In this document: positions 19,244 to 28,255 of the stretch, piece after piece
How the letters are laid out: every line of letters begins with the position of its first letter
Numbering within the stretch: the stretch's first letter is position 1
NCBI GenBank assembly: GCA_964371075.1
Contig: CAYJKN010000003.1
Location: 248,001 to 312,000 of the forward strand
Length of the DNA: 64,000 nt
Direction of reading: 5' to 3'
DNA from: UTCHB3 sp964371075
Lineage (GTDB): Bacteria; Bacteroidota; Ignavibacteria; Ignavibacteriales; Ignavibacteriaceae
The notes under the pieces: model-generated
Seen by the model: only the letters and a program-made list of their open reading frames with translations
What the model was told of the DNA's origin: nothing
Database searches by the model: none
Program-made: the position numbers and the translations under genes

Positions 19244-21439
19244 ATGGACAGGCTTGCCTCCCCTCTGAGTGTTCTACCACTGGTAGGTCCGGCAAGAGCC
19301 AAAGCTTTTAAAAGTGCAGGTCTCGGTACCATTCGAGACCTCCTCTTTTACTTCCCTTTTAGACACATCGACAGAACCACTATCCTCTCAATTGAAAAAG
19401 CTTATTCCCATGTAAAAAACGGATATACTGGTGAACTGACACTCATCGCTAAAGTTCAGGAATCGAAAGTAATAAATTATGGCAAAAAGAAAATTCTTGC
19501 TGTAAGGGTAAGTGACAAAACAGGAGAACTTGATTGTCTTTGGTTTCAGGGGAGTGAATATTTTGCAAAAACCTTCGCTTCCGGACAGGTAGTAGCATTA
19601 TCCGGTAAACCAACTCTCTCCAAACGGGGAGACTTTCAATTGATCCATCCCGGATTTGATAAACTGACGACGGAAGAGAGTGAAAACTTCTTTAATACGG
19701 GCAAAATTATCCCTGTCTATTCTGTCAATCAGTTTTTTAAAGAAGCAAATCTTGGTGAAACAGGAATTCGAAGAATAATAGATAAAGCACTCTCGGGTTA
19801 CCTTAATTTTGTTGAAGAGACTCTCCCCTCTGATATTTTAACTAAACATGGCCTCCCGGGATTAAAAGAAACCATTAAACAATTGCATCAACCTGATTCA
19901 ATTGAGATGGTTAATAAATCAACCATTCGCCTCAAATTTGAAGAATTTTTTTATTTCCAATTGATCGCTCTTTCAAAACGGGAAAGATATAAACAGTCTG
20001 GTGGTGGAATTCAGTTTGGGGTAAAAACCTCACTCGTGAAAAATTTAATTCATTCTCTCCCCTTCTCACTTACAAGAGCCCAGCTAAAAGTATTACATGA
20101 GATAAAACTTGATATGTTCTCCCCTTCACCAATGATGAGGCTTTTGCAGGGGGATGTGGGAAGTGGTAAAACAGTTGTTTCACTGATTGCAATGACGATC
20201 GCAATTGACTCCGGTTACCAGTGTGCACTTATGGTTCCAACAGAAGTGCTTGCATATCAGCATTTTAAGTCAATTAAAAAGATGCTCGAATCGACAGCAA
20301 AATTTAATTCAGAACTTCAAGTAAATATCGAATTATTGACCGGAAGTACAACAACCAAAGAAAGAAAACGAATTTTCACAGGACTTCAATCAGGTGAGGT
20401 CAATATCTTAGCAGGAACGCACGCTCTTTTTGAAGATCAGGTTGAATTTAAGTCACTGGGATTTATGATCATAGATGAGCAGCATCGTTTTGGGGTTGAG
20501 CAACGGGCAAGACTGATGAAAAAATCGGGAACACCTGATGTCCTGGTCATGACGGCGACACCCATACCCAGAACTTTATCACTCACTGTTTTTGGTGAGT
20601 TGGATGTTTCAATTATTGATGAGTTACCCGCAAATAGAGTTCCGGTTAAAACGGCCCTTCGAGGGGAATCTGCCCTTTCAGGTATCTATCAGTTTATTGA
20701 AAATGAAGTAAAAAAAGGCAGACAAGCATTTATTGTTTTCCCGCTTGTTGAAGAATCGGAGAAACTTGATCTTAAAGCTGCTGAACAGGGTTTTAAGGAA
20801 ATTTCAACCAATTATCTTCCTCATCTTAAAGTTGCTCTTATTCATGGCAGAATGAAATGGAAAGAAAAAGAGGAGATAATGAACGGGTTTGCCTCAGGTG
20901 AGTTTGATGTTCTGGTCTCCACAACCGTCGTCGAGGTAGGTGTCGATATTCCAAATGCTTCTGTGATGTTGATCCATGATGCTCACAGATTTGGACTTTC
21001 TCAACTTCATCAGTTACGCGGAAGAATAGGAAGAGGTATTGAACAATCGTATTGCATCCTCGTCACAAAGGATGAAATAATGGCAACTGCATCACGATTA
21101 AATCAAAAAGTCGAATTTTTACCTCAACAAATACTTGAAAGGTTAAAATCGATAACAAGGCTTAAAGCCATGGAAGAAAGTAATGATGGCTTTAAATTGT
21201 CTGAAATTGATCTTAGAATGAGGGGTCCCGGTGATATTTTTGGTAAAAAACAGAGCGGAATCCCCGATTTTAAATATTGTGATATTGCAAATGATTCAGT
21301 AATTATGTTCAAAGCGAAGGATGAGGCACAATCAATTATTAATGAAGACCCGGAATTTGTGTTACCGGAGAATCGAATCATCGCAATTACACTTGAAAAA
21401 GAACTTCAAATCCGGGAAAACTATTACGGAATTGGCTGA
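19244..21439 (+). CDS. recG: ATP-dependent DNA helicase RecG
   Basis: This is a full-length 731-residue RecG, which regresses stalled replication forks and processes Holliday junctions. The N-terminal wedge domain begins with LPLVGPARAKAFKSAG and contains an OB fold (~55-170). The helicase core has Walker A GDVGSGKT (Lys309), a DEQH box (residues 411-414), TATPIPRTLSLTVFGELD, and the motif VI region HRFGLSQLHQLRGRIGRG. The C-terminal TRG region (RLKAMEESNDGFKLSEIDLRMRGPGDIFG) is specific for RecG. It is the last gene of the nrnA-pepA-ecsC-recG run, and its 3' end lies 6 bases from the convergent AlkD-like gene with no hairpin between. Confidence 0.96.
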   Translation: MDRLASPLSVLPLVGPARAKAFKSAGLGTIRDLLFYFPFRHIDRTTILSIEKAYSHVKNGYTGELTLIAKVQESKVINYGKKKILAVRVSDKTGELDCLWFQGSEYFAKTFASGQVVALSGKPTLSKRGDFQLIHPGFDKLTTEESENFFNTGKIIPVYSVNQFFKEANLGETGIRRIIDKALSGYLNFVEETLPSDILTKHGLPGLKETIKQLHQPDSIEMVNKSTIRLKFEEFFYFQLIALSKRERYKQSGGGIQFGVKTSLVKNLIHSLPFSLTRAQLKVLHEIKLDMFSPSPMMRLLQGDVGSGKTVVSLIAMTIAIDSGYQCALMVPTEVLAYQHFKSIKKMLESTAKFNSELQVNIELLTGSTTTKERKRIFTGLQSGEVNILAGTHALFEDQVEFKSLGFMIIDEQHRFGVEQRARLMKKSGTPDVLVMTATPIPRTLSLTVFGELDVSIIDELPANRVPVKTALRGESALSGIYQFIENEVKKGRQAFIVFPLVEESEKLDLKAAEQGFKEISTNYLPHLKVALIHGRMKWKEKEEIMNGFASGEFDVLVSTTVVEVGVDIPNASVMLIHDAHRFGLSQLHQLRGRIGRGIEQSYCILVTKDEIMATASRLNQKVEFLPQQILERLKSITRLKAMEESNDGFKLSEIDLRMRGPGDIFGKKQSGIPDFKYCDIANDSVIMFKAKDEAQSIINEDPEFVLPENRIIAITLEKELQIRENYYGIG

Positions 21440-21445
21440 TCCTTT

Positions 21446-22126
21446 TTAAGAAAAACTCTCTAACACCCTTGGTGACGTAAGGTGTTTAACACAGTCAGGT
21501 GCTTCACACGAATTATCACCATAGTCAACATCCACCTTACCAATTTTTTTCGCAGCTGCAAGTGCTTTTGTATGTAATGCTTTAGTCATTTTTCCCAGAC
21601 CAAATAAGGCATAGTTCATCTGATCTTTCACAAAATTCTCTTCAGTCTGTATCTCAGCTTCAATACGATCAATTAATGACGATGCAAATTCTTCATTTAA
21701 CGGTTTTTCTGCATTGAGAACACCAACTATTAATGAAAATGCAATCCTTCTTTTTATATCATCTTTTGAAGTTAGCCATTCATAAGCTATTTCGTTTTTA
21801 ATCGGAGATAAGGCCAAAAATGATCCCGTATATGCATAACTTAACATCCAGAAGTTGAGGTCTTTTATCTGTTCTTCAAGTCGTTGCCGGGTAAGTTTTT
21901 TTGGTTCATCCACAAGAATTGAAATTATCTTCATATCATAATTTGGTTTCTCCCAAAGCTCTTTTGCTAAATTTGCATCTTTCTTAATCCCTTGAGCAAA
22001 TTTCCTCAATTTAGTCAAACCAATTCCAAAAGTTGAGATATCCGAATACTTTAACCTCCCCCAAACTTTGATACCTCGTTCATCTTGATTTTCATTTAAC
22101 CACTCACCAATTTGATCAACTGTCAT
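21446..22126 (-). CDS. DNA alkylation repair protein, AlkD-like
   Basis: I start at the ATG at 22126 (226 residues). The longer open frame would overlap the divergent lipoprotein gene and adds no family sequence; AGAGAG lies about 8 bases upstream. The protein is an all-helical HEAT-like repeat protein of the AlkD/DNA alkylation repair family (GIGLTKLRKFAQGIKKD, LAKELWEKPNYDMKIISILV, KDLNFWMLSYAYTG). Family members remove positively charged alkylated bases such as 7-methylguanine without base flipping. A short C-terminal region carries two cysteines (SCEAPDCVKHL). Assignment to a catalytically active glycosylase is an inference; some members only bind DNA. Confidence 0.8.
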   Translation of the reverse strand: MTVDQIGEWLNENQDERGIKVWGRLKYSDISTFGIGLTKLRKFAQGIKKDANLAKELWEKPNYDMKIISILVDEPKKLTRQRLEEQIKDLNFWMLSYAYTGSFLALSPIKNEIAYEWLTSKDDIKRRIAFSLIVGVLNAEKPLNEEFASSLIDRIEAEIQTEENFVKDQMNYALFGLGKMTKALHTKALAAAKKIGKVDVDYGDNSCEAPDCVKHLTSPRVLESFS

Positions 22127-22187
22127 TTTATTCTCTCTTGATGTAATTAAAAATTCTATATTGCATATTAAAAAAAAGAAGCTTGGT

Positions 22188-22664
22188 ATGAAAACGATTT
22201 TTTTTAGCCTTACAATTTTTCTCCTCCTTACCTCCGGATGTATCAAAGAAAACAAACCTGTTGACAACGATTTACTGGTTTTTAACACAATAGATAAAGT
22301 TTTTAAGGCATTTGCTGACAGGGATACTTTATCACACGACACTTTATGGTTTAAATCGCCGGAATTGGTAGTTTTTGGACTTTATGATAAATCAGAATTT
22401 TTTGGATGGGATGAGGCAAGACAACATTTTGTAAATTCTGCCAAAAAGATACAGGGTGCCCATTTTTCGATTAAATGTAAAGAAATAAGAATGTCTGGTT
22501 CAAAAACCACCGCATGGTTTGCCGTTATCGCCGATCAGGAATACCAGACTCCGAAGGGAGTATTTGAAAATAATAACATCAGATACACCGGGATTCTCGA
22601 GAAAAAAGGCTCCCGTTGGTTAATCGTCCAGTTCCATGGCTCTCTACCTAAACTGGTGAATTGA
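22188..22664 (+). CDS. SnoaL/NTF2-like lipoprotein
   Basis: This 158-residue predicted lipoprotein starts at the ATG at 22188, which gives a clean signal peptide and lipobox (LLTSGC, Cys18). The mature part fits a SnoaL-like (NTF2 fold) domain: an N-terminal helix (DKVFKAFADRD), then a curved beta-sheet with AWFAVIADQEY and IRYTGILEKKGSRWLIVQFHGSLP. Proteins of this type are cone-shaped binding or enzymatic scaffolds, and the ligand is unknown. It is divergent from the AlkD-like gene with 61 bases between the starts. Confidence 0.78.
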   Translation: MKTIFFSLTIFLLLTSGCIKENKPVDNDLLVFNTIDKVFKAFADRDTLSHDTLWFKSPELVVFGLYDKSEFFGWDEARQHFVNSAKKIQGAHFSIKCKEIRMSGSKTTAWFAVIADQEYQTPKGVFENNNIRYTGILEKKGSRWLIVQFHGSLPKLVN

Positions 22665-22707
22665 AGTTCTTTTTAGTCTTTATTTTTGCAGATCCTGTGA
22701 ATAAATT

Positions 22708-22723
22708 TCCCGATGAATCGGGA
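22708..22723. repeat. Short palindromic hairpin, possible weak terminator
   Basis: TCCCGAT and ATCGGGA are separated by two bases and form a 7-bp palindrome between the convergent lipoprotein and GHL10 genes. There is no strong T run on either side, so termination is only possible, not clear. Short hairpins of this CCCGAT..ATCGGG type are common between genes in Bacteroidota-like genomes. Confidence 0.45.
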
Positions 22724-22736
22724 CTATTGGTTTAAA

Positions 22737-22776
22737 ATTCTCAAGTTCTCGAGTTCTAAAGTTCTAAAGTTCTACT
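22737..22776 (-). repeat. Five-unit octanucleotide repeat at the 3' end of a T9SS gene
   Basis: Five consecutive 8-bp units (attctcaa, gttctcga, gttctaaa, gttctaaa, gttctact on the plus strand) run into the stop codon of the GHL10 T9SS gene. The last three units plus TCAA (28 nt, 22753-22780) are identical to the end of the long array at 57635-57858, which abuts another T9SS gene in the same orientation. Confidence 0.85.
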
Positions 22777-24655
22777 TCAACAGCACCATTTTCCCCGACG
22801 CACTAAATTTATCCGCTGTCAGTCGATAAATGTAAACACCGCTTGGTAAATTAGATTCACTGGAATTAAACACAACTTCATGGTTGCCGTAGTTCTTCTG
22901 TTCAGTCAGGAGAGTAGTGATAAGGCGTCCTGTTACATCATAAATTTTCAGTGTAACAAAACCTGATTTGGGAAGCGAAAATCTAATTTTTGTTTCAGGA
23001 TTAAATGGATTTGGGAAATTCTGTGCAAGCTCATATTCGCCGGGGACAGCTTGTAATTCACCAAAAACAGGATCTTCCACAGAAGTAACAACCACATCAG
23101 GTGAGAGTTTCCTGTTCAGAATTAACATGGTTGCGTCAGCGATGATATATTTTCCTGATTCCAGAAGACGATTGTCAAGTTTCAACACAGTTTTTTTACC
23201 GGGAGTAACATAGGCATCTCCAAGTTTTGTCCACGATTTATTGGCATTATCTCTCTGACTCACAATGGTTGATATTGAGTCACTTCCGGTATAAATAGTA
23301 TAATTTGCAAATTCACTAAACAGAAAGTTTGGGATCAAATATGTATAAACACTGTACCACGCCGGTACCGCTACATCAAATTGCCACTCGAAGGATACAT
23401 CGGCTGTATCTTTACTCCAATAAATTTTTGGATTAAATCCCAACACATTTACCTGTTCCCAGGATCCATTTCGAACTGTGTTTGTTGAGCTGTCTTCATT
23501 AATCACAGAAGACACTGGACGCCACCGATTATCACCTCTGTATGGTAATGTAGCCGGGACACTATATATTCGCTTCAGGGTGTCTCCCAATGCGCCTCCG
23601 TTCGCCTTAAGTGCCTCGTAGAAGAAAAGACTTTCGCCCTTCACTCCCTTTGCTCTGTTTTCAGCAATCGATTCTTTCAGAAGTTGGTGAGTAATCACAT
23701 AACTGCCTGCTTTTGCAAGTACTCCCGCAAAAAAGATATCCCGCTTTGAAGGTGATATGTAGTTAAGTGCTGATCCAAGTTCAAATCGGTAGGATATGAT
23801 GTCAGTACGGTAAAGTTGGGGAATAAAATTGTCGATAAGAGAGGAATCAACCCAGGTTTTTGAATCCTGAAGATAATTGTCAAGACCCCATGGATATACA
23901 CTTGGAGCTACTGAAAGAATATAATTTTCACTTCGAGTTTTAACGCTGTCTCGCCATCTTCCGAGAAAATTTGAAAGTTTATCAGCACGCCATTTTTTCC
24001 ATCCCTGATCATAAAAATTAACAGGAGGATTTTGTCCGTTGTTTTCAGATTTGTAAATAGAAACAGTTACGCTGTCGTAACCACCTTCGATTGGCATGGC
24101 AGGGAGTCTGTCGTCACCCTGTACTCCATCAACTTCATAATTATCAAGAACTTCGGTGGTTAGTGAGATCAAAAAGTCCTGAACTTCAGGATTTGTACCA
24201 GCCATCCAGTCGAATCCGTTTTTAACCAGCAAAGCTCCGGAACTGTTTTTACCTGCCCAGTGTGGTTTGGTAGCTATCAGATGTCCCCCGTTTTCGGAAT
24301 AGCTGCTCGAAAACCCGAACTCAAACCAGGGAATAACTTCAATCCCGTTTCTATGCGCTTCAATAATAATCTTTTTTAACGGGTCTCTTCCTGCAAACTG
24401 AGGAATAATTGGCTTTTGAAATAGTGAATCCATTATCCTGCTTGGATAAAGTGTATATCCCTTGTTCCACACAACAGGAAATACAACATTTACTCCAATA
24501 GAGGCAAGGTAATCCATCGCTGAGGCAATTTTTGCATCATCGAATAAGACATCGCTATCAACATTGGTTATCCACACCGCTCTCATCTCTTTTAAAGATT
24601 GAGAAAAGGACAGAGTTGTGCTTAAAATCAATAACAACAAAAATCTTTTGGTCAT
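22772..24655 (-). CDS. GHL10-type glycoside hydrolase-like protein with T9SS sorting domain
   Basis: This 627-residue secreted protein has a signal peptide (residues ~1-19) and a GHL10 (YngK-like, family-10-related) TIM-barrel domain at ~22-380. Visible signatures are MRAVWITNVDSDVL, FPVVWNKGYTLYPS, VIPWFEFGF (likely active-site Glu), and VDGVQGDDRLP. A beta-rich module follows (~395-525; WEFQ-like core, ATMLILNRKL), similar to golvesin/carbohydrate-binding modules. The C-terminus is a T9SS sorting domain (AQNFPNPFNPETKIRFSLP..GKMVLLK). It is the last gene of the envelope operon and a paralogue of the next gene upstream. The glycan substrate is unknown. Confidence 0.88.
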   Translation of the reverse strand: MTKRFLLLLILSTTLSFSQSLKEMRAVWITNVDSDVLFDDAKIASAMDYLASIGVNVVFPVVWNKGYTLYPSRIMDSLFQKPIIPQFAGRDPLKKIIIEAHRNGIEVIPWFEFGFSSSYSENGGHLIATKPHWAGKNSSGALLVKNGFDWMAGTNPEVQDFLISLTTEVLDNYEVDGVQGDDRLPAMPIEGGYDSVTVSIYKSENNGQNPPVNFYDQGWKKWRADKLSNFLGRWRDSVKTRSENYILSVAPSVYPWGLDNYLQDSKTWVDSSLIDNFIPQLYRTDIISYRFELGSALNYISPSKRDIFFAGVLAKAGSYVITHQLLKESIAENRAKGVKGESLFFYEALKANGGALGDTLKRIYSVPATLPYRGDNRWRPVSSVINEDSSTNTVRNGSWEQVNVLGFNPKIYWSKDTADVSFEWQFDVAVPAWYSVYTYLIPNFLFSEFANYTIYTGSDSISTIVSQRDNANKSWTKLGDAYVTPGKKTVLKLDNRLLESGKYIIADATMLILNRKLSPDVVVTSVEDPVFGELQAVPGEYELAQNFPNPFNPETKIRFSLPKSGFVTLKIYDVTGRLITTLLTEQKNYGNHEVVFNSSESNLPSGVYIYRLTADKFSASGKMVLLK

Positions 24656-24659
24656 GAAG

Positions 24660-25868
24660 CTACTTTAATAAATGGGGGAAATCCGCTTTTTCACGGTAAA
24701 TTGTGTTTTTCATCAAATCGGGATATTTTTTAATCCCCTCATAAAAGAAGAACACTTCACCTTCTATGCCAAGTTCCCTGTTGGCTTCGATCATCTGAAG
24801 CAGGAAGTCGGATTTTGGAAAATAACCACCAACTTTTATAAGTACACCCGGGTAAAAAATATGTTTATATCCTTTGGGGAGGTGTTTGGTGTAAGATTCG
24901 GAGAGAACTTTAGTGTATTCTTCGATTGTATATCTGTAGAGTTGTGGACATAACAAATCGACATATCCCCTTCTGACCCATTCGGGCCAATCCTGCAAAT
25001 ATTCCTCTTTGCTCCAGGGATAGATACTCGGTGACATCGAGACGATACAATTTGGATCAATAGCCTTAACCGTCTGATGGATTATACCACAAAACTCTGT
25101 CAATTTGTCAGCCCGCCATTTTACCCATTCAGGATTTTTATAATCCTGTGGAGGAGTTTTTCCGCTGTGATCTTTTTTGTATAAATCGACTGTGTATTCA
25201 TCATATCCACCGGTTGAAGGAAGTGCGGGCAGTCTGTCATCACCTTGAATTCCATCAACATCATAATTTTGGACTACTTCACTTATCAGGGCGAGAATAA
25301 AATTTTGAACTTCAGGTTTAAAAGCATTCATCCACTCAAAACCATTTTTGGTGGTGAGGTCACCCGAAAAATCTTTGGATGCCCAATCCGGTTTTGCTGA
25401 AAGAAGATGACCCCCTCCAATTTTGAATGAAGAAGCAAAGCCAAATTCGAACCAGGCGATAACCTTGATATTCTTTTTATGGGCCTCTTCGATTACCTCT
25501 TTAAGAGGATCTCTGCCCGAAATTGCGGTATCAATCTCAATTCCGAACTCATTCTTCATAACTTTGCTTGGATAGAGGGTAAATCCTTTGTTCCAGACAA
25601 CGGTAAAAATTGTATTGATACCAAGTTCACCGCAGAGATTGATGGCTTCCTTAATATTTTCTCGAGATTTCAGAACATCACTGTCAACATTTGTCAACCA
25701 GACTCCCCGCACTGCAGAAACCCCGGTCTTTTCACTTGAGGGTGGACTTCCGGCTCCTCCCGTAGAAGTGGGTTCATGTTGTTGTTGGTCCTGGGAATTA
25801 TATGACGAACATCCCGCAAAAAGAAACAGAGTGAAAAATAATATTGCAGGAAATACAACTTTATTCAT
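24660..25868 (-). CDS. GHL10-type glycoside hydrolase-like lipoprotein
   Basis: This 402-residue predicted lipoprotein has the lipobox LFAGC (Cys20) followed by a Ser/Gly/Pro/Gln-rich linker. Its single GHL10 domain is clearly paralogous to the neighbour at 22772-24655 (shared TNVDSDVL, VVWNKGFTLYPS, WFEFGFASS, VDGIQGDDRLPALPSTGGYD). It lacks the beta module and the T9SS domain. The ATG at 25868 overlaps the TGA of the upstream gene by one base (TGATG), which fixes the start and implies coupled translation. The pair probably arose by tandem duplication, giving one lipid-anchored and one T9SS-exported copy. Substrate unknown. Confidence 0.87.
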   Translation of the reverse strand: MNKVVFPAILFFTLFLFAGCSSYNSQDQQQHEPTSTGGAGSPPSSEKTGVSAVRGVWLTNVDSDVLKSRENIKEAINLCGELGINTIFTVVWNKGFTLYPSKVMKNEFGIEIDTAISGRDPLKEVIEEAHKKNIKVIAWFEFGFASSFKIGGGHLLSAKPDWASKDFSGDLTTKNGFEWMNAFKPEVQNFILALISEVVQNYDVDGIQGDDRLPALPSTGGYDEYTVDLYKKDHSGKTPPQDYKNPEWVKWRADKLTEFCGIIHQTVKAIDPNCIVSMSPSIYPWSKEEYLQDWPEWVRRGYVDLLCPQLYRYTIEEYTKVLSESYTKHLPKGYKHIFYPGVLIKVGGYFPKSDFLLQMIEANRELGIEGEVFFFYEGIKKYPDLMKNTIYREKADFPHLLK

Positions 25869-26563
25869 CAAAATCTCGCTCGGAGAGTCGCCTTAAATTC
25901 AATCATCTGCATTGAAGCAACATTTTCAAAGTCGAGTTTTAATGTTGACCATAATTCGCCGAGAATGTTTTTATAATTAACCGAAATTCCAAACCAGACA
26001 GGATCAAAAACCTGAACATCCAACTCTGCTCCGACATTAAAAGTACCACTCCAATCCTCCTGGTCCAGCACAGGTACTACCAACAACTCCTGGAGTTTAT
26101 TAACTCCGGCGGTATCGGGTGCAAAAAGTGAGTCAGTATAACTTCCGCGGCTGAAATTCCATTTATAAATTCCAAATCCGATATTGAATTTACTCTCCAA
26201 AAAACTGTTTTTGAAGAAGGAATAATCAGCTTGAACCGATGCACCAAAGGCTTTAAGATCCATTTTGAGATTTTTGATAGGATAAACAAAAGTTTTGCTT
26301 TCGGTTCCGATCAGAATTTCCCGTTTAGTCTGCATATTGTTTTCATTAATTTTGTCGAAAACCATATACTCAAGTTTTCCGGTCCATGTCCAAACGTCGG
26401 AGACATCCTTGCTGAAAAAAACAGATGTTCCAAATCCGGGGTTAAATCTGTATGATAACTCTCCCACCGGCATCAGATAAGAGAATCCTGCACCGGCAGA
26501 AAACTTACCTTGTGCAATAATTGAGAATGAAAGAATAACAAAAACTGTAACTAATTTTTTCAT
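25868..26563 (-). CDS. Predicted small outer-membrane beta-barrel protein
   Basis: This 231-residue protein has a signal peptide (MKKLVTVFVILSFSIIAQG). Alternating amphipathic beta-strands follow (FSAGAGFSYLMPVG, WTGKLEYMVF, FGASVQADYSF, ISVNYKNILG), ending in an aromatic C-terminal strand (FKATLRARF), as expected for a small outer-membrane barrel. I do not recognise a specific family. It sits 7 bases after the neighbouring barrel gene in the envelope operon, and its stop is fused to the start of the GHL10 lipoprotein gene, so it probably works with those proteins. Confidence 0.75.
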   Translation of the reverse strand: MKKLVTVFVILSFSIIAQGKFSAGAGFSYLMPVGELSYRFNPGFGTSVFFSKDVSDVWTWTGKLEYMVFDKINENNMQTKREILIGTESKTFVYPIKNLKMDLKAFGASVQADYSFFKNSFLESKFNIGFGIYKWNFSRGSYTDSLFAPDTAGVNKLQELLVVPVLDQEDWSGTFNVGAELDVQVFDPVWFGISVNYKNILGELWSTLKLDFENVASMQMIEFKATLRARF

Positions 26564-26570
26564 AAAATGA

Positions 26571-27299
26571 TCAATAACTGAATGATAAACCTAATTTGAA
26601 GTTGAGATTATTTGAAAATGGCAGTTCTGAGTAACCCATCCCCTCTGTCTCAACAAAATATGTATAATTGAACTCACCTTTTACACTGATGTAATCGATC
26701 AATGGATATATGAGATTAATCCCACCAAGCAGCATAATTGGATTACCCTGTTTTGAGGGGGCAAAGTTTCTGTAACTGTAATTAAATGTGTTATCAAGTT
26801 TGGAAAGCTTTTTTGTCCAGTTCTCTTCAACATAAAACCACCGACTGAAGAAGAGGATTCCTGCTCCAACGTAAGGCCTGATCGATAAATCACCAATCCT
26901 GGTCTCGTATCCTATTTTCAATGAAACAGGAACACTGTTAATTCCTTGATTGGGGGTGATAACAAGTGAATATTTTGCTGTATCAGTGAGATCAGCTCGA
27001 ATACTACCGTAATATCTGTTGTCCCAAAAATTCCATTTCCATTGCGTGAGAGCGGAATCCTGGTCAATTGAATACGACTGGTAACCGGCATTAACTGTGA
27101 GGTAAAAATTGTCAAATACTTTCATACTTACATCGATTCCACCTCCAAAACCACTTGCTTTGGTGACTGCATATTTAAATGAACCGGCAGAAGAAAATGA
27201 ACCCGACATATCAATAGATGAAAGTTGCGACTTCACAGGGAATGACAAAATTGTCAAAAGCGAAATGATAAAGATTGTAACTTTTATAGAATTTTTCAT
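26571..27299 (-). CDS. Predicted outer-membrane beta-barrel protein
   Basis: I use the ATG at 27299 (242 residues), because AGGCGGTG sits four bases before it; a GTG two codons upstream lies inside that ribosome binding site. The protein has a signal peptide and repeated beta-strand patterns (FYLTVNAGYQSYSI, LSIRPYVGAGILFF, ISVKGEFNYTYFV), ending FKLGLSFSY, typical of an 8-10-stranded outer-membrane barrel. No named family is recognised. It lies between the PorV/PorQ-like gene and the second small barrel gene, with gaps of 9 and 7 bases. Confidence 0.76.
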   Translation of the reverse strand: MKNSIKVTIFIISLLTILSFPVKSQLSSIDMSGSFSSAGSFKYAVTKASGFGGGIDVSMKVFDNFYLTVNAGYQSYSIDQDSALTQWKWNFWDNRYYGSIRADLTDTAKYSLVITPNQGINSVPVSLKIGYETRIGDLSIRPYVGAGILFFSRWFYVEENWTKKLSKLDNTFNYSYRNFAPSKQGNPIMLLGGINLIYPLIDYISVKGEFNYTYFVETEGMGYSELPFSNNLNFKLGLSFSY

Positions 27300-27308
27300 T
27301 TTCACCGC

Positions 27309-28247
27309 CTAATAACTTAAATTAAGAGTGAAACGGAGTATATTACCAAGTCTGGCATAATCCGCAAATGAAAAATCGACCGAAACAGGTATCGTTCTTG
27401 AGGGATTTACCCCAACACCAAAACTATATGTCTCTTCATCATAAAAGAACTTGTAACCACCTCTAAGAAAGACCATGTTTTTCCAAGCAACTTCCAACCC
27501 GGCATTCATTCTCTCATCTCCATCGTTGGGGTGAAGTGCTTCCACAATTCCTGTGATGCGGTAATCAGATTTCATATCTCCAAGAAGCTCTGCTGCCAAG
27601 CCGAGTTTAAGAACAGAGGGCATCTTAAAGGGATCATTGATATATTTGGCTTCAACACCAAAATTCTGAATTGAAGCTCCAATTCTCAAAGATTTTAATC
27701 CTGTATAATAGAGAATTCCGCCATCAAAAAGGACATTGGAAGCTGAATAACTATCAATCCCCTCTCTGACATATTTAACCGTAACTCCAAATGAGAATTT
27801 ATCGGTTAATGATCTTGAATAACTAAGCCCAAGTGAAATTGCATTTGCGGAAAAGTCGCCGAGCACTTCATAAACCTTCTGACCGGTTATTTTTTTTGTT
27901 TTTGGCATCGTTCCATAATCAACAGCCACAGCCGAAACTGCCCAGACACCAATATCTGATTTTATCGCGTAGGATGCTGCATAGTGTTTAATATCTGCAA
28001 GCCAGGGTGAATAGGAAGCTGAAAATGAATGATCACTTTCATTAAATCCAAGACCTGCCGGATTTGTAAATACCGACGATGATGCCAGATCGGAGAGGGC
28101 AACGGAGGATTCACCAAGCGCCGCACTCCTGGCAGTTACAGGAATTTGCAGAAAAACAAACCCCGAAGTTGCCGTTTTTTTAAAGTCCTGCGCGAAAGAA
28201 AATACCGTGCCGAGCAGGATAAGTGTAATTACTGTTCTAAATTTCAT
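27309..28247 (-). CDS. PorV/PorQ family outer-membrane protein
   Basis: This 312-residue protein belongs to the PorV/PorQ (FadL-related barrel) family. Recognisable features are the early motif ARSAALGESSVALSDLASSSVFTNPAGL after a signal peptide, the strand FSFGVTVKYVREGI, and the ending FADYARLGNILRFTLNLSY. PorV is the outer-membrane shuttle that moves T9SS cargo from the translocon to the attachment complex, and paralogues are common and often paired with one cargo. I choose the ATG at 28247, with GAGAGAG upstream; a GTG four codons earlier also exists. Its immediate upstream neighbour encodes a T9SS-type protein, which suggests a dedicated pairing. Confidence 0.82.
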   Translation of the reverse strand: MKFRTVITLILLGTVFSFAQDFKKTATSGFVFLQIPVTARSAALGESSVALSDLASSSVFTNPAGLGFNESDHSFSASYSPWLADIKHYAASYAIKSDIGVWAVSAVAVDYGTMPKTKKITGQKVYEVLGDFSANAISLGLSYSRSLTDKFSFGVTVKYVREGIDSYSASNVLFDGGILYYTGLKSLRIGASIQNFGVEAKYINDPFKMPSVLKLGLAAELLGDMKSDYRITGIVEALHPNDGDERMNAGLEVAWKNMVFLRGGYKFFYDEETYSFGVGVNPSRTIPVSVDFSFADYARLGNILRFTLNLSY

Positions 28248-28255
28248 TTGCTCTC

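Noticed and set aside
22127..22342. 72-codon upstream extension of the AlkD-like gene
   Set aside because: It would overlap the divergent lipoprotein gene, which has a clear signal peptide and lipobox, and it adds no family sequence.
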